Of a DNA stretch of 64,000 nucleotides, positions 51,204 to 62,300 are shown piece after piece. Made by a program: the position numbers and the translations under genes. Each line of letters starts with the position of its first letter. Positions within the stretch are counted from its first letter, which is position 1. Source of the stretch: Ghiorsea sp. (GTDB lineage Bacteria; Pseudomonadota; Zetaproteobacteria; Mariprofundales; Mariprofundaceae); the NCBI GenBank assembly GCA_030949605.1, contig JAUZSH010000032.1, positions 56,001 through 120,000 on the forward strand, written 5' to 3'. Under the pieces are notes generated by a model, which saw only the letters and a list, made by a program, of their open reading frames with translations, did no database searches and had not been told where the DNA came from.

Positions 51204-51560
51204 TTATTGAATGTTTGCTTTAGCAGATTCTGCAAGTTTAGCGAAACCATCTGCGTCGCGAACTGCGATATCAGCAAGAACCTTACGGTCTAGCGTAATA
51301 CCTGCTTGGGTTAAACCAAACATGAAGCGTGAATAGCTTAAACCATTTAAACGCGCTGCTGCATTGATCCGAACAATCCAAAGGCTTCGGAAATCACGCT
51401 TTTTAACTTTACGATCACGGTACGCATACTGGCGCGCTTTATCTACCGCTTGTGTCGCTACACGGAAACAGCTCTTACGACGACCGTAATAACCTTTTGC
51501 AGCTTTAATAACTTTCTTATGACGAGCATGCGCCTGAACACCTGATTTTACGCGAGGCAT
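51204..51560 (-). CDS. rplT: 50S ribosomal protein L20 (bL20)
   Basis: 118 residues beginning [20 protein letters not shown], with [20 protein letters not shown] and [19 protein letters not shown], universal for bL20. It helps assemble the large subunit and represses its own operon in several bacteria. It follows rpmI after 20 bases with AGGAGA as ribosome site. pheS, often next in gammaproteobacteria, is absent here because a terminator follows. Confidence 0.98.
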   Translation of the reverse strand: MPRVKSGVQAHARHKKVIKAAKGYYGRRKSCFRVATQAVDKARQYAYRDRKVKKRDFRSLWIVRINAAARLNGLSYSRFMFGLTQAGITLDRKVLADIAVRDADGFAKLAESAKANIQ

Positions 51561-51580
51561 ATCTTTCTCCTATCTCTAAC

Positions 51581-51778
51581 TTATGCGCCGGGAATCAAAC
51601 GATTCAAAGCTTTAACATCTGATGGTGCAACAAGTGTTGTACCACGGAATCCACGAATACGCTTCGGAGATTTTTTAGTCAAAATGTGTTGCGCATTTGC
51701 TTTATTGCGCTTCCATTTGCCGCTTCCAGTTTTTGAAAAACGCTTTGCAGCACCACTGTGTGTTTTCATTTTAGGCAT
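51581..51778 (-). CDS. rpmI: 50S ribosomal protein L35 (bL35)
   Basis: 65 residues, [20 protein letters not shown] then [20 protein letters not shown], typical of bL35. Strongly basic. Located between infC and rplT in the conserved operon. Confidence 0.98.
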   Translation of the reverse strand: MPKMKTHSGAAKRFSKTGSGKWKRNKANAQHILTKKSPKRIRGFRGTTLVAPSDVKALNRLIPGA

Positions 51779-51792
51779 AACTTTACCAACCT

Positions 51793-52308
51793 CTATTTCT
51801 TCAACGGATTAATGATCATAATCATTTGCCGTCCTTCCATGTTAGGCATTTTTTCAGGTTTGCCCAATTCCTTTACTTCTTCAGCAATATGTTCCAATTG
51901 CTCACGCCCTTGACCAGTGTACGCCATTTCGCGACCACGAAAGCGCAAGGACACTTTAACTTTATTACCAGCTTCTAAAAACTTACGAACATTACGCAAC
52001 TTGACATCCAAATCGTGTTGGTCAGTTGTTGCCCTAACTTTCACTTCTTTCACTTGGATCACATGTTGTTTTTTCTTGGCTTCATTGGCTTTCTTACTTT
52101 GATCATATTTATACTTACCATAGTCCATGATTTTACAAACAGGCGGTCTAGCATTGGGTGACATCATGATCAAGTCCAACCCAACTTCTTCTGCTTTTGC
52201 AATCGCAATATGGCGTTTTAACACGCCAATTTGCTCTCCATCATGACCAATAACACGAACCTCTGCGGCTTCAATATTATGGTTTACTGCCAATTCTTTC
52301 TTAGCGAT
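51793..52308 (-). CDS. infC: Translation initiation factor IF-3, probable AUC start
   Basis: About 171 residues: [60 protein letters not shown] and [10 protein letters not shown] are classic IF-3. A TTG at 52,293 could start translation but lacks a nearby ribosome site. AAGGAG (plus-strand CTCCTT at 52,315-52,320) is six bases from an in-frame ATC at 52,308, giving the extra residues AKKEL. infC is known to use AUU, AUC or AUA starts so that IF-3 represses itself, so I choose ATC. Confidence 0.9.
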   Translation of the reverse strand: MAKKELAVNHNIEAAEVRVIGHDGEQIGVLKRHIAIAKAEEVGLDLIMMSPNARPPVCKIMDYGKYKYDQSKKANEAKKKQHVIQVKEVKVRATTDQHDLDVKLRNVRKFLEAGNKVKVSLRFRGREMAYTGQGREQLEHIAEEVKELGKPEKMPNMEGRQMIMIINPLKK

Positions 52309-52353
52309 AAGTAACTCCTTCCAATGTTGCTTCGTACATTTTTATTACTCCAC

Positions 52354-54258
52354 TCAAAGGTACTGTTGGGTCATGTTTTGCATCTCTACAATCCATTCAT
52401 CCACTGTTTTCACACCCAGGTTGTCACCAGCCCGATTACGCACAGATACAGTACTTTCCTCTTTTTCGCGCTCACCAACCACCAAAATAAATGGCACGCG
52501 CTGCAAAGTATGGGCGCGCACCTTATAGCCGACTTTCTCATTACGCAAGTCTGATTCTACTCTAAAGCCTGCAATTCGCATTTTTTCAGTAATTTCCTGA
52601 ACATAACCAGACTGGCTTTCTGAAATATTACACACCACAGCCTGCACTGGGGCAAGCCAAAAGGGGAATTTACCCTCAAACTCTTCAATTAAAATACCAA
52701 TAAACCGTTCTAAAGAACCAAGGATGGCACGATGCAACATCACAGGTGTATGTTTTTTATCATCCTGACCCACATATTCCGCATCAAGGCGACCTGGCAT
52801 AGAAAAATCCACTTGAATCGTGCCACATTGCCAAACCCTGCCCAAACAATCTTTGAGTGAGAACTCAATTTTCGGCCCGTAAAATGCACCTTCACCTGGA
52901 TTCAAACCGTATTCAATATTTTTAGACTTCAAAGCATCATGCAATGATGATTCTGCTTTGTCCCACTGCTCATCTGTGCCGACACGCTGCTCAGGACGGT
53001 CAGACAAGAAGATAATCACCTCTTCAAAACCAAACTTCTTATATGTTTCATAAACAAGGTCGATAAATGCACCGACTTCATCTTGGATTTGTTCTTCAGC
53101 GCAGAAAATATGCGCATCATCTTGCACAAAATTACGCAAACGCATCAAACCGTGCAATGTACCTGATGGTTCATTGCGATGACATGAGCCAAACTCAGCC
53201 AAACGCAATGGTAAATCTCGGTATGAGTGTAATTTTTGGTTAAATACCTGAATATGACATGGGCAGTTCATGGGTTTAATCGCATATTCTCGATTTTCCG
53301 TGCTGGTGGTAAACATGTCCTCACGGAACTTTTCCCAATGCCCAGATTTTTCCCAAAGCTTTCTATCTACAACTTGCGGTGTTTTGATTTCTTGGTAGCC
53401 ATTATTTTGCATAATATCGCGGATTTCATTCTCCACGACCTGCCACACTGCCCAACCTTTAGGGTGCCAGAAAATCATACCCGGTGCTTCTTCTTGCAAG
53501 TGAAACAAGTCCAAAGTTTTGGCAAGTTTGCGATGGTCACGCTTCTCCGCTTCTTCCAAACGGTGTAAATATGCCTTTAAGTCATCCTTGGATGCCCAAG
53601 CTGTGCCATAAATACGGTGAAGCTGCTCATTATCCGCGTTGCCTTCCCAATATGCACCCGACACCTTCATCAATTTAAAGTGTTTCAGCTTGGATGTGTT
53701 CGGCACATGCGGACCACGGCAAAGGTCAGACCACTCGCCTTGTTTATAAAGGCTGACTTCCTCACCTTCAGGAATGCGCCCAATCAATAATGCCTTGTAT
53801 TTTTCACCAATGTTTTCAAAATGTTTAATCGCATCATCACGCGCCCAAACTTCACGCACAACAGGAAGTTTACGCTTGGCGATTTCTTTCATTTTCTTTT
53901 CAATAACAATTAAATCTTCAGGTGTGAATGCGCGTTCAAAAGCAAAGTCGTAGTAAAAACCATCTTCAATCACTGGTCCAATGGTGACTTGCGATGTTGG
54001 AAACACTTCTTGCACAGCCATCGCCAGCAAATGCGCTGTAGAATGTCGAATAACTTCTAATGCTTCATCAGATTTCTCAGTAATTAAGGCAACACTGTCA
54101 CCATCAGATAATTTATAAGACAAATCGACATCATCATCATTCACTTTGGCAGCAATCACTGCCCGCGCCAAACCTTCACCTATATTCATCGCTAAATCGA
54201 ATGCTGTTGCGCCATCGTCTAAGGTTCGTGTAGAGCCGTCTGGCAATTGGATATTCAT
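52354..54258 (-). CDS. thrS: Threonyl-tRNA synthetase
   Basis: 634 residues. N-terminal TGS domain ([20 protein letters not shown]), editing domain with [16 protein letters not shown], class II core with motif 2 [20 protein letters not shown] and zinc-ligand region NCPCHIQVF, then an anticodon domain ending [20 protein letters not shown]. It heads the thrS-infC-rpmI-rplT operon, a conserved translation cluster. Confidence 0.98.
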   Translation of the reverse strand: MNIQLPDGSTRTLDDGATAFDLAMNIGEGLARAVIAAKVNDDDVDLSYKLSDGDSVALITEKSDEALEVIRHSTAHLLAMAVQEVFPTSQVTIGPVIEDGFYYDFAFERAFTPEDLIVIEKKMKEIAKRKLPVVREVWARDDAIKHFENIGEKYKALLIGRIPEGEEVSLYKQGEWSDLCRGPHVPNTSKLKHFKLMKVSGAYWEGNADNEQLHRIYGTAWASKDDLKAYLHRLEEAEKRDHRKLAKTLDLFHLQEEAPGMIFWHPKGWAVWQVVENEIRDIMQNNGYQEIKTPQVVDRKLWEKSGHWEKFREDMFTTSTENREYAIKPMNCPCHIQVFNQKLHSYRDLPLRLAEFGSCHRNEPSGTLHGLMRLRNFVQDDAHIFCAEEQIQDEVGAFIDLVYETYKKFGFEEVIIFLSDRPEQRVGTDEQWDKAESSLHDALKSKNIEYGLNPGEGAFYGPKIEFSLKDCLGRVWQCGTIQVDFSMPGRLDAEYVGQDDKKHTPVMLHRAILGSLERFIGILIEEFEGKFPFWLAPVQAVVCNISESQSGYVQEITEKMRIAGFRVESDLRNEKVGYKVRAHTLQRVPFILVVGEREKEESTVSVRNRAGDNLGVKTVDEWIVEMQNMTQQYL

Positions 54259-54297
54259 GATTCGCTCTACTCCTCAACGCTATGATGATTTATAAAA

Positions 54298-54372
54298 TGG
54301 TAGGCTCGGGCGGTTTCGAACCGCCGACCCCCACCATGTCAAGGTGGTGCTCTACCCCTGAGCTACGAGCCT
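54298..54372 (-). tRNA. tRNA-Val(GAC)
   Basis: Minus strand: acceptor AGGCTCG pairs with CGAGCCT, D arm GCTCAGGGGTAGAGC, anticodon stem CCACC/GGTGG with loop TTGACAT (anticodon GAC), T arm GGCGGTTCGAAACCGCC, and encoded CCA. It lies 39 bases upstream of thrS. The 175 bases beyond it (54,373-54,547) show no gene. Confidence 0.97.
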
Positions 54373-54547
54373 AAATGTGTTAAAATACTATGTTTTTTTC
54401 GATTTAACCAAGTCGCACTCATCTTACAAGTCACACTATGGTTGTATTGGAAATGTATTGCATCGTTATTTAGCAAAAGCAACACACCCTCCAACAGATT
54501 GCGGCATCTTATGCAGAAGCGACTAGATGGCAAGTATTAGTAACTGA

Positions 54548-54700
54548 AGTTACGCACCCAGCACATATGTTAATCTTCGGACATGGAAAATCCCAACATA
54601 TTTTAACTCTACACAGACTACCTATTAAGCTCATTTGGCCGCACCACAGCGACAGGTTTATCAGAGGTGTTAGATAGTCAAATAAGTCACGATCAAGTCA
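54548..54700 (+). mobile_element. IS fragment: 5' end of an IS4/IS701-like transposase
   Basis: It begins GTTACGCAC, passes the same leader as at 1586 (ATGTTAATCTTCGG) and reads MENPNIF-stop-LYTDYLLSSFGRT, then TATGLSEVLDSQISHDQVT. One codon is TAA where the other copy has GAA. The match stops exactly at the end of the mrtJ-like gene, so about 40 codons remain. It is a dead 5' fragment. Confidence 0.65.
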
Positions 54701-55160
54701 CTTAAACAGCCAAACCCAGCCTGCATTGTAAAAAATATGCAATATGATAGGGGCTGCTAAAGCAAATTTACTACCTTCATACCTATCTCTAAAATAGCCA
54801 AAAATTAACGATGGCACCATGACCAGTATAACCATGGTCACATCGTGATTCAATGCGTGCATAGCTGCAAAAGTTATACTTACACTGTAATTGGCTAAAC
54901 TTAGTTTCGCAAATGTAGTTCTAAAATAATTTTTTCTCTTTTAACCAACCTTGTAATATGCCACGAAAAAATAGCTCTTCAACTACAGGGTAAACAAGTA
55001 CTGCTGTTAAAAACTCCAAACTGTGCTCAATAGGCCACCAAGGATCTGGGCTAAGTTGCAAACCCATTACCAACAGCAACCAAAAAAGAGGGGCTACCAA
55101 AAAGACCGTCCAAAAATGCCTATCCTGGCAAATATCTTTTCTGTTTTTTAAATCTTCCAA
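54698..55160 (-). pseudogene. mrtJ: CPBP glutamic intramembrane protease, MrtJ-like, frameshifted
   Basis: From ATG 55,160: helices HFWTVFLVAPLFWLLLVMGL, the segment DPWWPIEHSLEFLTAVLVYP, and the catalytic Glu pair VVEELFFRGILQGWLKE, after which the frame hits a stop. One base along, the protein resumes NYFRTTFAKLSLANYSVSIT with the His motif FAAMHAL and ends IILHIFYNAGWVW, the third CPBP motif. An extra base in the run of six T (plus strand 54,930-54,935) explains it. Repaired length is 153 residues. It resembles the MrtJ enzymes proposed to process JDVT-CTERM proteins, and its operon partner carries such a tail. The specific MrtJ call is inference from this and sequence flavour. Confidence 0.75.
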
Positions 55161-55225
55161 AATGTAAAATGTATCAATACTTTAAAAGACTTGTTTCAGT
55201 ATAATTTTTTTTATCCACCAACAGC

Positions 55226-56314
55226 TCATAAAACACGCATTTCAACACGGCGATTTTTTGCCCGACCTGCTCTGGTAGCATTATCTGCCACAGGCTTGCT
55301 TGCCCCGTAGCCCGTAGCTTCTATGCGATCTCCTGTGACTCCCTGCATGATCAAATAATTACGCACTGAAGCAGCTCGCTTTTGTGATAAGATCAAATTG
55401 TATGAAGCCAAACCTACGCTATCGCTGTGGGCTGCAATCTCAACTCTCATCAATGGCATTTTCTTCAACGTCGCCACTACCTTATTTAACATACCAGTCG
55501 ATGATGCATCCAAACTTGATCCACCGACTGTAAATAAGACACCTTCAAGCACAATCACCTCACCTTCTTCGGCTATCTCAATCAATGGTTTAATTTCTGG
55601 CACAACCACAACTGGTACAGGTATCACCACAACAGGTGCTACAACCGGTACGGGTTTGGGGGCAGGTTTAGGAATCGGCTTGGGTGCTACAGGTATAGGT
55701 TTATAAACACGTACGGGGTCGGTTGTACCAAATGCATAGTTCAGAGAAACCAAAGCACCCAGTTGAGATGTTTCTAAACTACTCGCTCCAGCCTCCTGAT
55801 AATACGTAGGCGAAAAGAGACCAACATCAATGGTCAAGTCAGAGCTTAAGTGCCAGGATATGCCTACACCTAGACCTGCTACAGTTACAGTCTCAGTATA
55901 AACTGCATTCCCCGTATTTATCAATGCTTCCTGTTGCATCCATCCTACTGAAATCACTTCATAAATTCCCCAGTCCATCCCCACATCCTGATGCAGTTTC
56001 ATATAAAACTGAGGCAGTGCAGGTAAACTTAGCTCAATACTTTTACCATTTTGGGTATCCGTACTTTTACCTCCGCCGGTTATCATCAAGCCCATTTCAA
56101 GCCAGTCTGTGGTCATATAACCTATACTTGCCAAATATGCGGGAATGTTTTGACTAAAGGTATCCGTATTGTTGGGGTAGCTGGCATCCATTTGAAAAAA
56201 TCCACCACCCACGCCCACACGCCAACCTGTGTCATTGTATGAGGCTGCCTGTATGGCCTGTGGTGCCAAAGAAATGGTGCTTAGCATAAGTACTGCTGCG
56301 CTAATATTTCTCAT
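55226..56314 (-). CDS. OmpA-family outer-membrane protein
   Basis: 362 residues: signal peptide (AAVLMLSTISLAPQAIQA), an 8-strand-like beta-barrel (residues about 25-200), a Pro/Val-rich linker (PKPIPKPAPKPVPVVAPVVV), and a C-terminal OmpA domain (VEIAAHSDSVGLASYNLILS, RIEATGYGASKPVADN, GRAKNRRVEMRVL) that binds meso-DAP in peptidoglycan. Its ATG overlaps the giant protein's stop (ATGA), so the two are translated together. It may anchor or help display the adhesin-like protein at the surface. Confidence 0.92.
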   Translation of the reverse strand: MRNISAAVLMLSTISLAPQAIQAASYNDTGWRVGVGGGFFQMDASYPNNTDTFSQNIPAYLASIGYMTTDWLEMGLMITGGGKSTDTQNGKSIELSLPALPQFYMKLHQDVGMDWGIYEVISVGWMQQEALINTGNAVYTETVTVAGLGVGISWHLSSDLTIDVGLFSPTYYQEAGASSLETSQLGALVSLNYAFGTTDPVRVYKPIPVAPKPIPKPAPKPVPVVAPVVVIPVPVVVVPEIKPLIEIAEEGEVIVLEGVLFTVGGSSLDASSTGMLNKVVATLKKMPLMRVEIAAHSDSVGLASYNLILSQKRAASVRNYLIMQGVTGDRIEATGYGASKPVADNATRAGRAKNRRVEMRVL

Positions 56315-59300
56315 TTTTCTTCTCCTTCATATTTGCGGCGTTTGAACATCCAGAATACTGATAATAGCACCACCATAGGTAGTAGTGGGTCAAACTTACC
56401 TTCATCAGACTGCAAGCTACAACCGCCACCAAAGGTTCCACCTGAGGTAATTTTAGTCACACTCCTACTGCCAATTGCTACTGGATCGACAATCACACCA
56501 TTGGCCACACCATCAAGATCAAATTGTCCACCATCGGTGATGGTTAACCTAATTTTGTATTTATCAACTTCTTCCCACATTGATCTAGGCATTTCAGAGT
56601 AGTTGCCATTGGCATCCACTTTGTACAACACTACATCATCAGGAAGTTTTTTACTGAATTTAAGGGTAACAGGTTGCTTACCACCCACTTTAGATGTGGT
56701 AGTGTAACTTAATACCCCATAAGGGAAGACTACATTTTCAGGTACTTTACTACCGTTTTTACTATGTTTAACACCCGACAAGTTTTGGTTTGTACTCTCC
56801 ACCTCTACTTTACCATCATCCATAGGCAGTCCGGAAGCAATGGACTTATCTTGGTTCAATGCTGAATTTTCAAATGCATCAATCACTCCATCTTGATCTT
56901 CATCATAAGGGTTTTCAGGGTCACCAATCTCCTCCGCATCTGATATTCCATCACCATCGGTATCCTTGCTAACTGCATTCGGATCAATACCAAGTGCATA
57001 AGACTGGGCAATCGTAAGTCCAGTGCCCGAAGGTGCTGCATCGGCAGGATCATTGATCGTGAGTGTACGGGTAAAGGTGGTTGAATTTCCTGCAATATCT
57101 GTAGCCGTAAATTCAACCACTGTTGTTGTACCCGTCGCATAAAATGCTCGGTTGCCTTTGCTTACCACTACATTGACATAAGCATCCACTAAATCAGTAG
57201 CTGTCGCAGCGGTAAGGAATGCAGCAATGGTAGCATGGCTATTGGGTTGACCACCCAGAGTCGTATCACCTTGCATATTGATATTGCGTGGTTGGTTACT
57301 GATCACTGGGGCGGTGGTATCAACAATGATTACATTCTGTGTTGATGTGGTAACCTGACTATGGGCATCTGTTGCCATCCAAGTTACTACCGTTGTGCCT
57401 ACAGGGTAACTTGCTGGTTCATTGTTCACCAAGCTCACTGTAAACAAGTCTGTCGTAGTGGGTATATTGAACAAACCTACCGAGGTTAAAACACCCGTTG
57501 CTTCTGCTTTCACATCTGCCAATGGTGACCCAACGATCACTGGCGCGGTGGTATCTTCAACCACCACATTCTGAGTGATCACTGAGGTATTACCACTGTT
57601 ATCCACTGCCGTCCAAGTGATTAATGTTGTACCCACAGGGAAGAATATGCTTACTGCATCACTACCCACAGCACTGAGAAATGCTTCAGTGACTACAGGC
57701 GTAGGTACAATCACCGCGGTGTTAGCACCCGTTGCTTCCACTAGCACATCTGCAAGTGGTGATGAAGTAAATACTGGTGCAATCGTATCACCAACAATCA
57801 CTGTACGGGTTACCTGAACCGCTGCATTGTTAGAAGCATCACTTACATTATAAGTCACTACATACGAACCAGCTACATTTACATTCACTGGATTGACCAG
57901 CGTAACTGCTGGTAATGTGCCATCAAAGCTATCTGAAGCTGTGGCTCCCAAATCAGTATAAACTGTTCCAGCTTCATGGTTTACCGTAGCTGCACCATTG
58001 AGCGTAATCACTGGTGCAATCGTATCACCAACAATCACTGTGCGGGTTACCTGAACCGCTGCATTGTTAGATGCATCACTTACATTATAAGTCACTACAT
58101 ACGAACCAGCTACATTCACATTCACTGGATTGACCAGCGTAACTGCTGGCAATGTGCCATCAAAGCTATCTGAGGCTGTGGCTCCCAAATCAGTATAAAC
58201 AGTTCCAGCTTCATGGTTTACCGTAGCCGCACCATTGAGCGTAATCACTGGTTTAATCGTATCACCAACAATCACTGTGCGGGTAAGCTGAACCGCTGCA
58301 TTGTTAGAGGCATCACTTACATTGTAAGTCACTGCATACGAACCAGCTACATTTACATTCACTGGGTTGGCCAGCGTAATTGCTGGCAGTGTGCCATCAA
58401 AGCTATCTGAGGCTGTGGCTCCCAAATCAGTATAAGCAGTACCCGCTTCATGGTTTACCGTAGCTGCACCATTGAGCGTAATCACTGGTTTAATCGTATC
58501 ACCAACAATCACTGTACGGGTTACCTGAACCGCTGCATTGTTAGAAGCATCACTCACATTGTAAGTCACTGCATACGAACCAGCTACATTCACATTCACT
58601 GGATTAACCAGCGTAACTGCTGGCAATGTGCCATCAAAGCTATCTGAGGCTGTGGCTCCCAAATCAGTATAAACTGTTCCAGCTTCATGGTTTACCGTAG
58701 CCGCACCATTGAGCGTAATCACTGGTTTAATCGTATCACCAACAGTCACTGTGCGGGTAAGCTGAACCGCTGCATTGTTAGAAGCATCACTTACATTATA
58801 AGTCACTGCATACGAACCAGCTACATTCACATTCACTGGATTAACCACCGTAACTGCTGGCAGTGTGCCATCAAATCTATCTGAGGCTGTGGCTCCCAAA
58901 TCAGTATAAACTATTCCAGCTTCATGGTTTACCGTAGCTGCACCATTGAGCGTAATCACTGGTTTAATCGTATCACCAACAATCACTGTACGGGTTACCT
59001 GAACCGCTGCATTGTTAGATGCATCACTCACATTGTAAGTCACTGCATACGAACCAGCTACATTCACATTCACTGGATTGACCAGCGTAACTGCTGGCAA
59101 TGTGCCATCAAAGCTATCTGAGGCTGTGGCTCCCAAATCAGTATAAACTGTTCCAGCTTCATGGTTTACCGTAGCCGCACCATTGAGCGTAATCACTGGT
59201 TTAATCGTATCACCAACAATCACTGTGCGGGTAAGCTGAACCGCTGCATTGTTAGATGCATCGCTTACATTGTAAGTCACTGCATACGAACCAGCTACAT

Positions 59301-62300
59301 TCACATTCACTGGGTTGGCCAGCGTAATTGCTGGCAGTGTGCCATCAAAGCTATCTGAGGCTGTGGCTCCCAAATCAGTATAAACTGTTCCAGCTTCATG
59401 GTTTACCGTAGCTGCACCATTGAGCGTAATCACTGGTTTAATCGTATCACCAACAATCACTGTACGGGTTACCTGAACCGCTGCATTGTTAGATGCATCA
59501 GTTACATTATAAGTCACTGCATACGAACCAGCTACATTCACATTCACTGGATTGACCAGCGTAACTGCTGGTAATGTGCCATCAAAGCTATCTGAGGCTG
59601 TGGCTCCCAAATCAGTATAAGCAGTACCCGCTTCATGTTTCACCGTAGCTGCACCATTGAGCGTAATCACTGGTTTAATCGTATCACCAACAATCACTGT
59701 ACGGGTTACCTGAACCGCTGCATTGTTAGATGCATCACTTACATTATAAGTCACTACATACGAACCAGCTACATTTACATTCACTGGATTGGCCAGCGTA
59801 ACTGCTGGCAGTGTGCCATCAAAGCTATCTGAGGCTGTGGCTCCCAAATCAGTATAAACTGTTCCAGCTTCATGGTTTACCGTAGCTGCACCATTGAGCG
59901 TAATCACTGGTTTAATCGTATCACCAACAATCACTGTACGGGTTACCTGAACCGCTGCATTGTTAGATGCATCGCTTACATTGTAAGTCACTGCATACGA
60001 ACCAGCTACATTCACATTCACTGGATTGACCAGCGTAACTGCTGGCAGTGTGCCATCAAAGCTATCTGAGGCTGTGGCTCCCAAATCAGTATAAACTGTT
60101 CCAGCTTCATGGTTTACCGTAGCTGCACCATTGAGCGTAATCACTGGTTTAATCGTATCACCAACAATCACTGTACGGGTTACCTGAACCGCTGCATTGT
60201 TAGAGGCATCAGTTACATTGTAAGTCACTGCATACGAACCAGCTACATTCACATTCACTGGATTGACCACCGTAGCTGCTGGCAATGTGCCATCAAAGCT
60301 ATCTGAAGCTGTGGCTCCCAAATCAGTATAAACTGTTCCAGCTTCATGGTTTACCGTAGCTGCACCGTTGAGCGTAATCACTGGTTTAATCGTATCACCA
60401 ACAATCACTGTGCGGGTTACCTGAACCGCTGCATTGTTAGATGCATCGCTTACATTGTAAGTCACTGCATACGAACCAGCTACATTCACATTCACTGGAT
60501 TAACCAGCGTAACTGCTGGCAATGTGCCATCAAAGCTATCTGAGGCTGTGGCTCCCAAATCAGTATAAACTGTTCCAGCTTCATGGTTTACCGTAGCTGC
60601 ACCATTGAGCGTAATCACTGGTTTAATCGTATCACCAACAATCACTGTACGGGTTACCTGAACCGCTGCATTGTTAGATGCATCGCTTACATTGTAAGTC
60701 ACTGCATACGAACCAGCTACATTCACATTCACTGGATTGGCCAGCGTAACTGCTGGTAATGTGCCATCAAAGCTATCTGAGGCTGTGGCTCCCAAATCAG
60801 TATAAACTGTTCCAGCTTCATGGTTTACCGTAGCCGCACCATTGAGCGTAATCACTGGTTTAATCGTATCACCAACAATCACTGTGCGGGTTACCTGAAC
60901 CGCTGCATTGCTAGAGGCATCACTCACATTGTAAGTCACTGCATACGAACCAGCTACATTCACATTCACTGGATTGACCAGCGTAACTGCTGGCAGTGTG
61001 CCATCAAAGCTATCTGAGGCTGTGGCTCCCAAATCAGTATAAACTGTTCCAGCTTCATGGTTTACCGTAGCCGCACCATTGAGCGTAATCACTGGTTTAA
61101 TCGTATCACCAACAATCACTGTACGGGTTACCTGAACCGCTGCATTGTTAGAAGCATCACTCACATTGTAAGTCACTGCATACGAACCAGCTACATTTAC
61201 ATTCACTGGATTGACCAGCGCAACTGCTGGCAGTGTGCCATCAAAGCTATCTGAGGCTGTGGCTCCCAAATCAGTATAAACTGTTCCGGCTTCATGGTTT
61301 ACCGTAGCTGCACCATTGAGCGTAATCACTGGTTTAATCGTATCACCAACAATCACTGTACGGGTTACCTGAACCGCTACATTGTTAGAAGCATCACTCA
61401 CATTGTAAGTCACTGCATACGAACCAGCTACATTCACATTCACTGAATTGGCCAGCGTAACTGCTGGTAATGTGCCATCAAAGCTATCTGAGGCTGTGGC
61501 TCCCAAATCAGTATAAACTGTTCCAGCTTCATGGTTTACCGTAGCTGCACCATTGAGCGTAATCACTGGTGCAATCGTATCACCAACAATCACTGTGCGG
61601 GTTACCTGAACCGCTGCATTACTAGAAGCATCAGTTACATTGTAAGTCACTGCATACGAACCAGCTACATTTACATTCACTGGATTGACCAGCGTAACTG
61701 CTGGTAATGTGCCATCAAAGCTATCTGAGGCTGTGGCTCCTAAATCAGTATAAGCAGTACCCGCTTCATGGTTTACCGTAGCTGCACCATTGAGCGTAAT
61801 CACTGGTTTAATCGTATCACCAACAATCACTGTACGGGTTACCTGAACCGCTGCATTGTTAGAGGCATCACTTACATTATAAGTCACTACATACGAACCA
61901 GCTACATTTACATTCACTGGATTGACCAGCGTAACTGCTGGTAATGTGCCATCAAAGCTATCTGAGGCTGTGGCTCCCAAATCAGTATAAACTGTTCCGG
62001 CTTCATGGTTTACCGTAGCTGCACCATTGAGCGTAATCACTGGTTTAATCGTATCACCAACAATCACTGTACGGGTTACCTGAACCGCTGCATTGTTAGA
62101 AGCATCACTTACATTATAAGTCACTGCATACGAACCAGCTACATTCACATTCACTGGATTGACCACCGTAACTGCTGGCAGTGTGCCATCAAAGCTATCT
62201 GAGGCTGTGGCTCCCAAATCAGTATAAACTGTTCCGGCTTCATGGTTTACCGTAGCCGCACCATTGAGCGTAATCACTGGTTTAATCGTATCACCAACAA

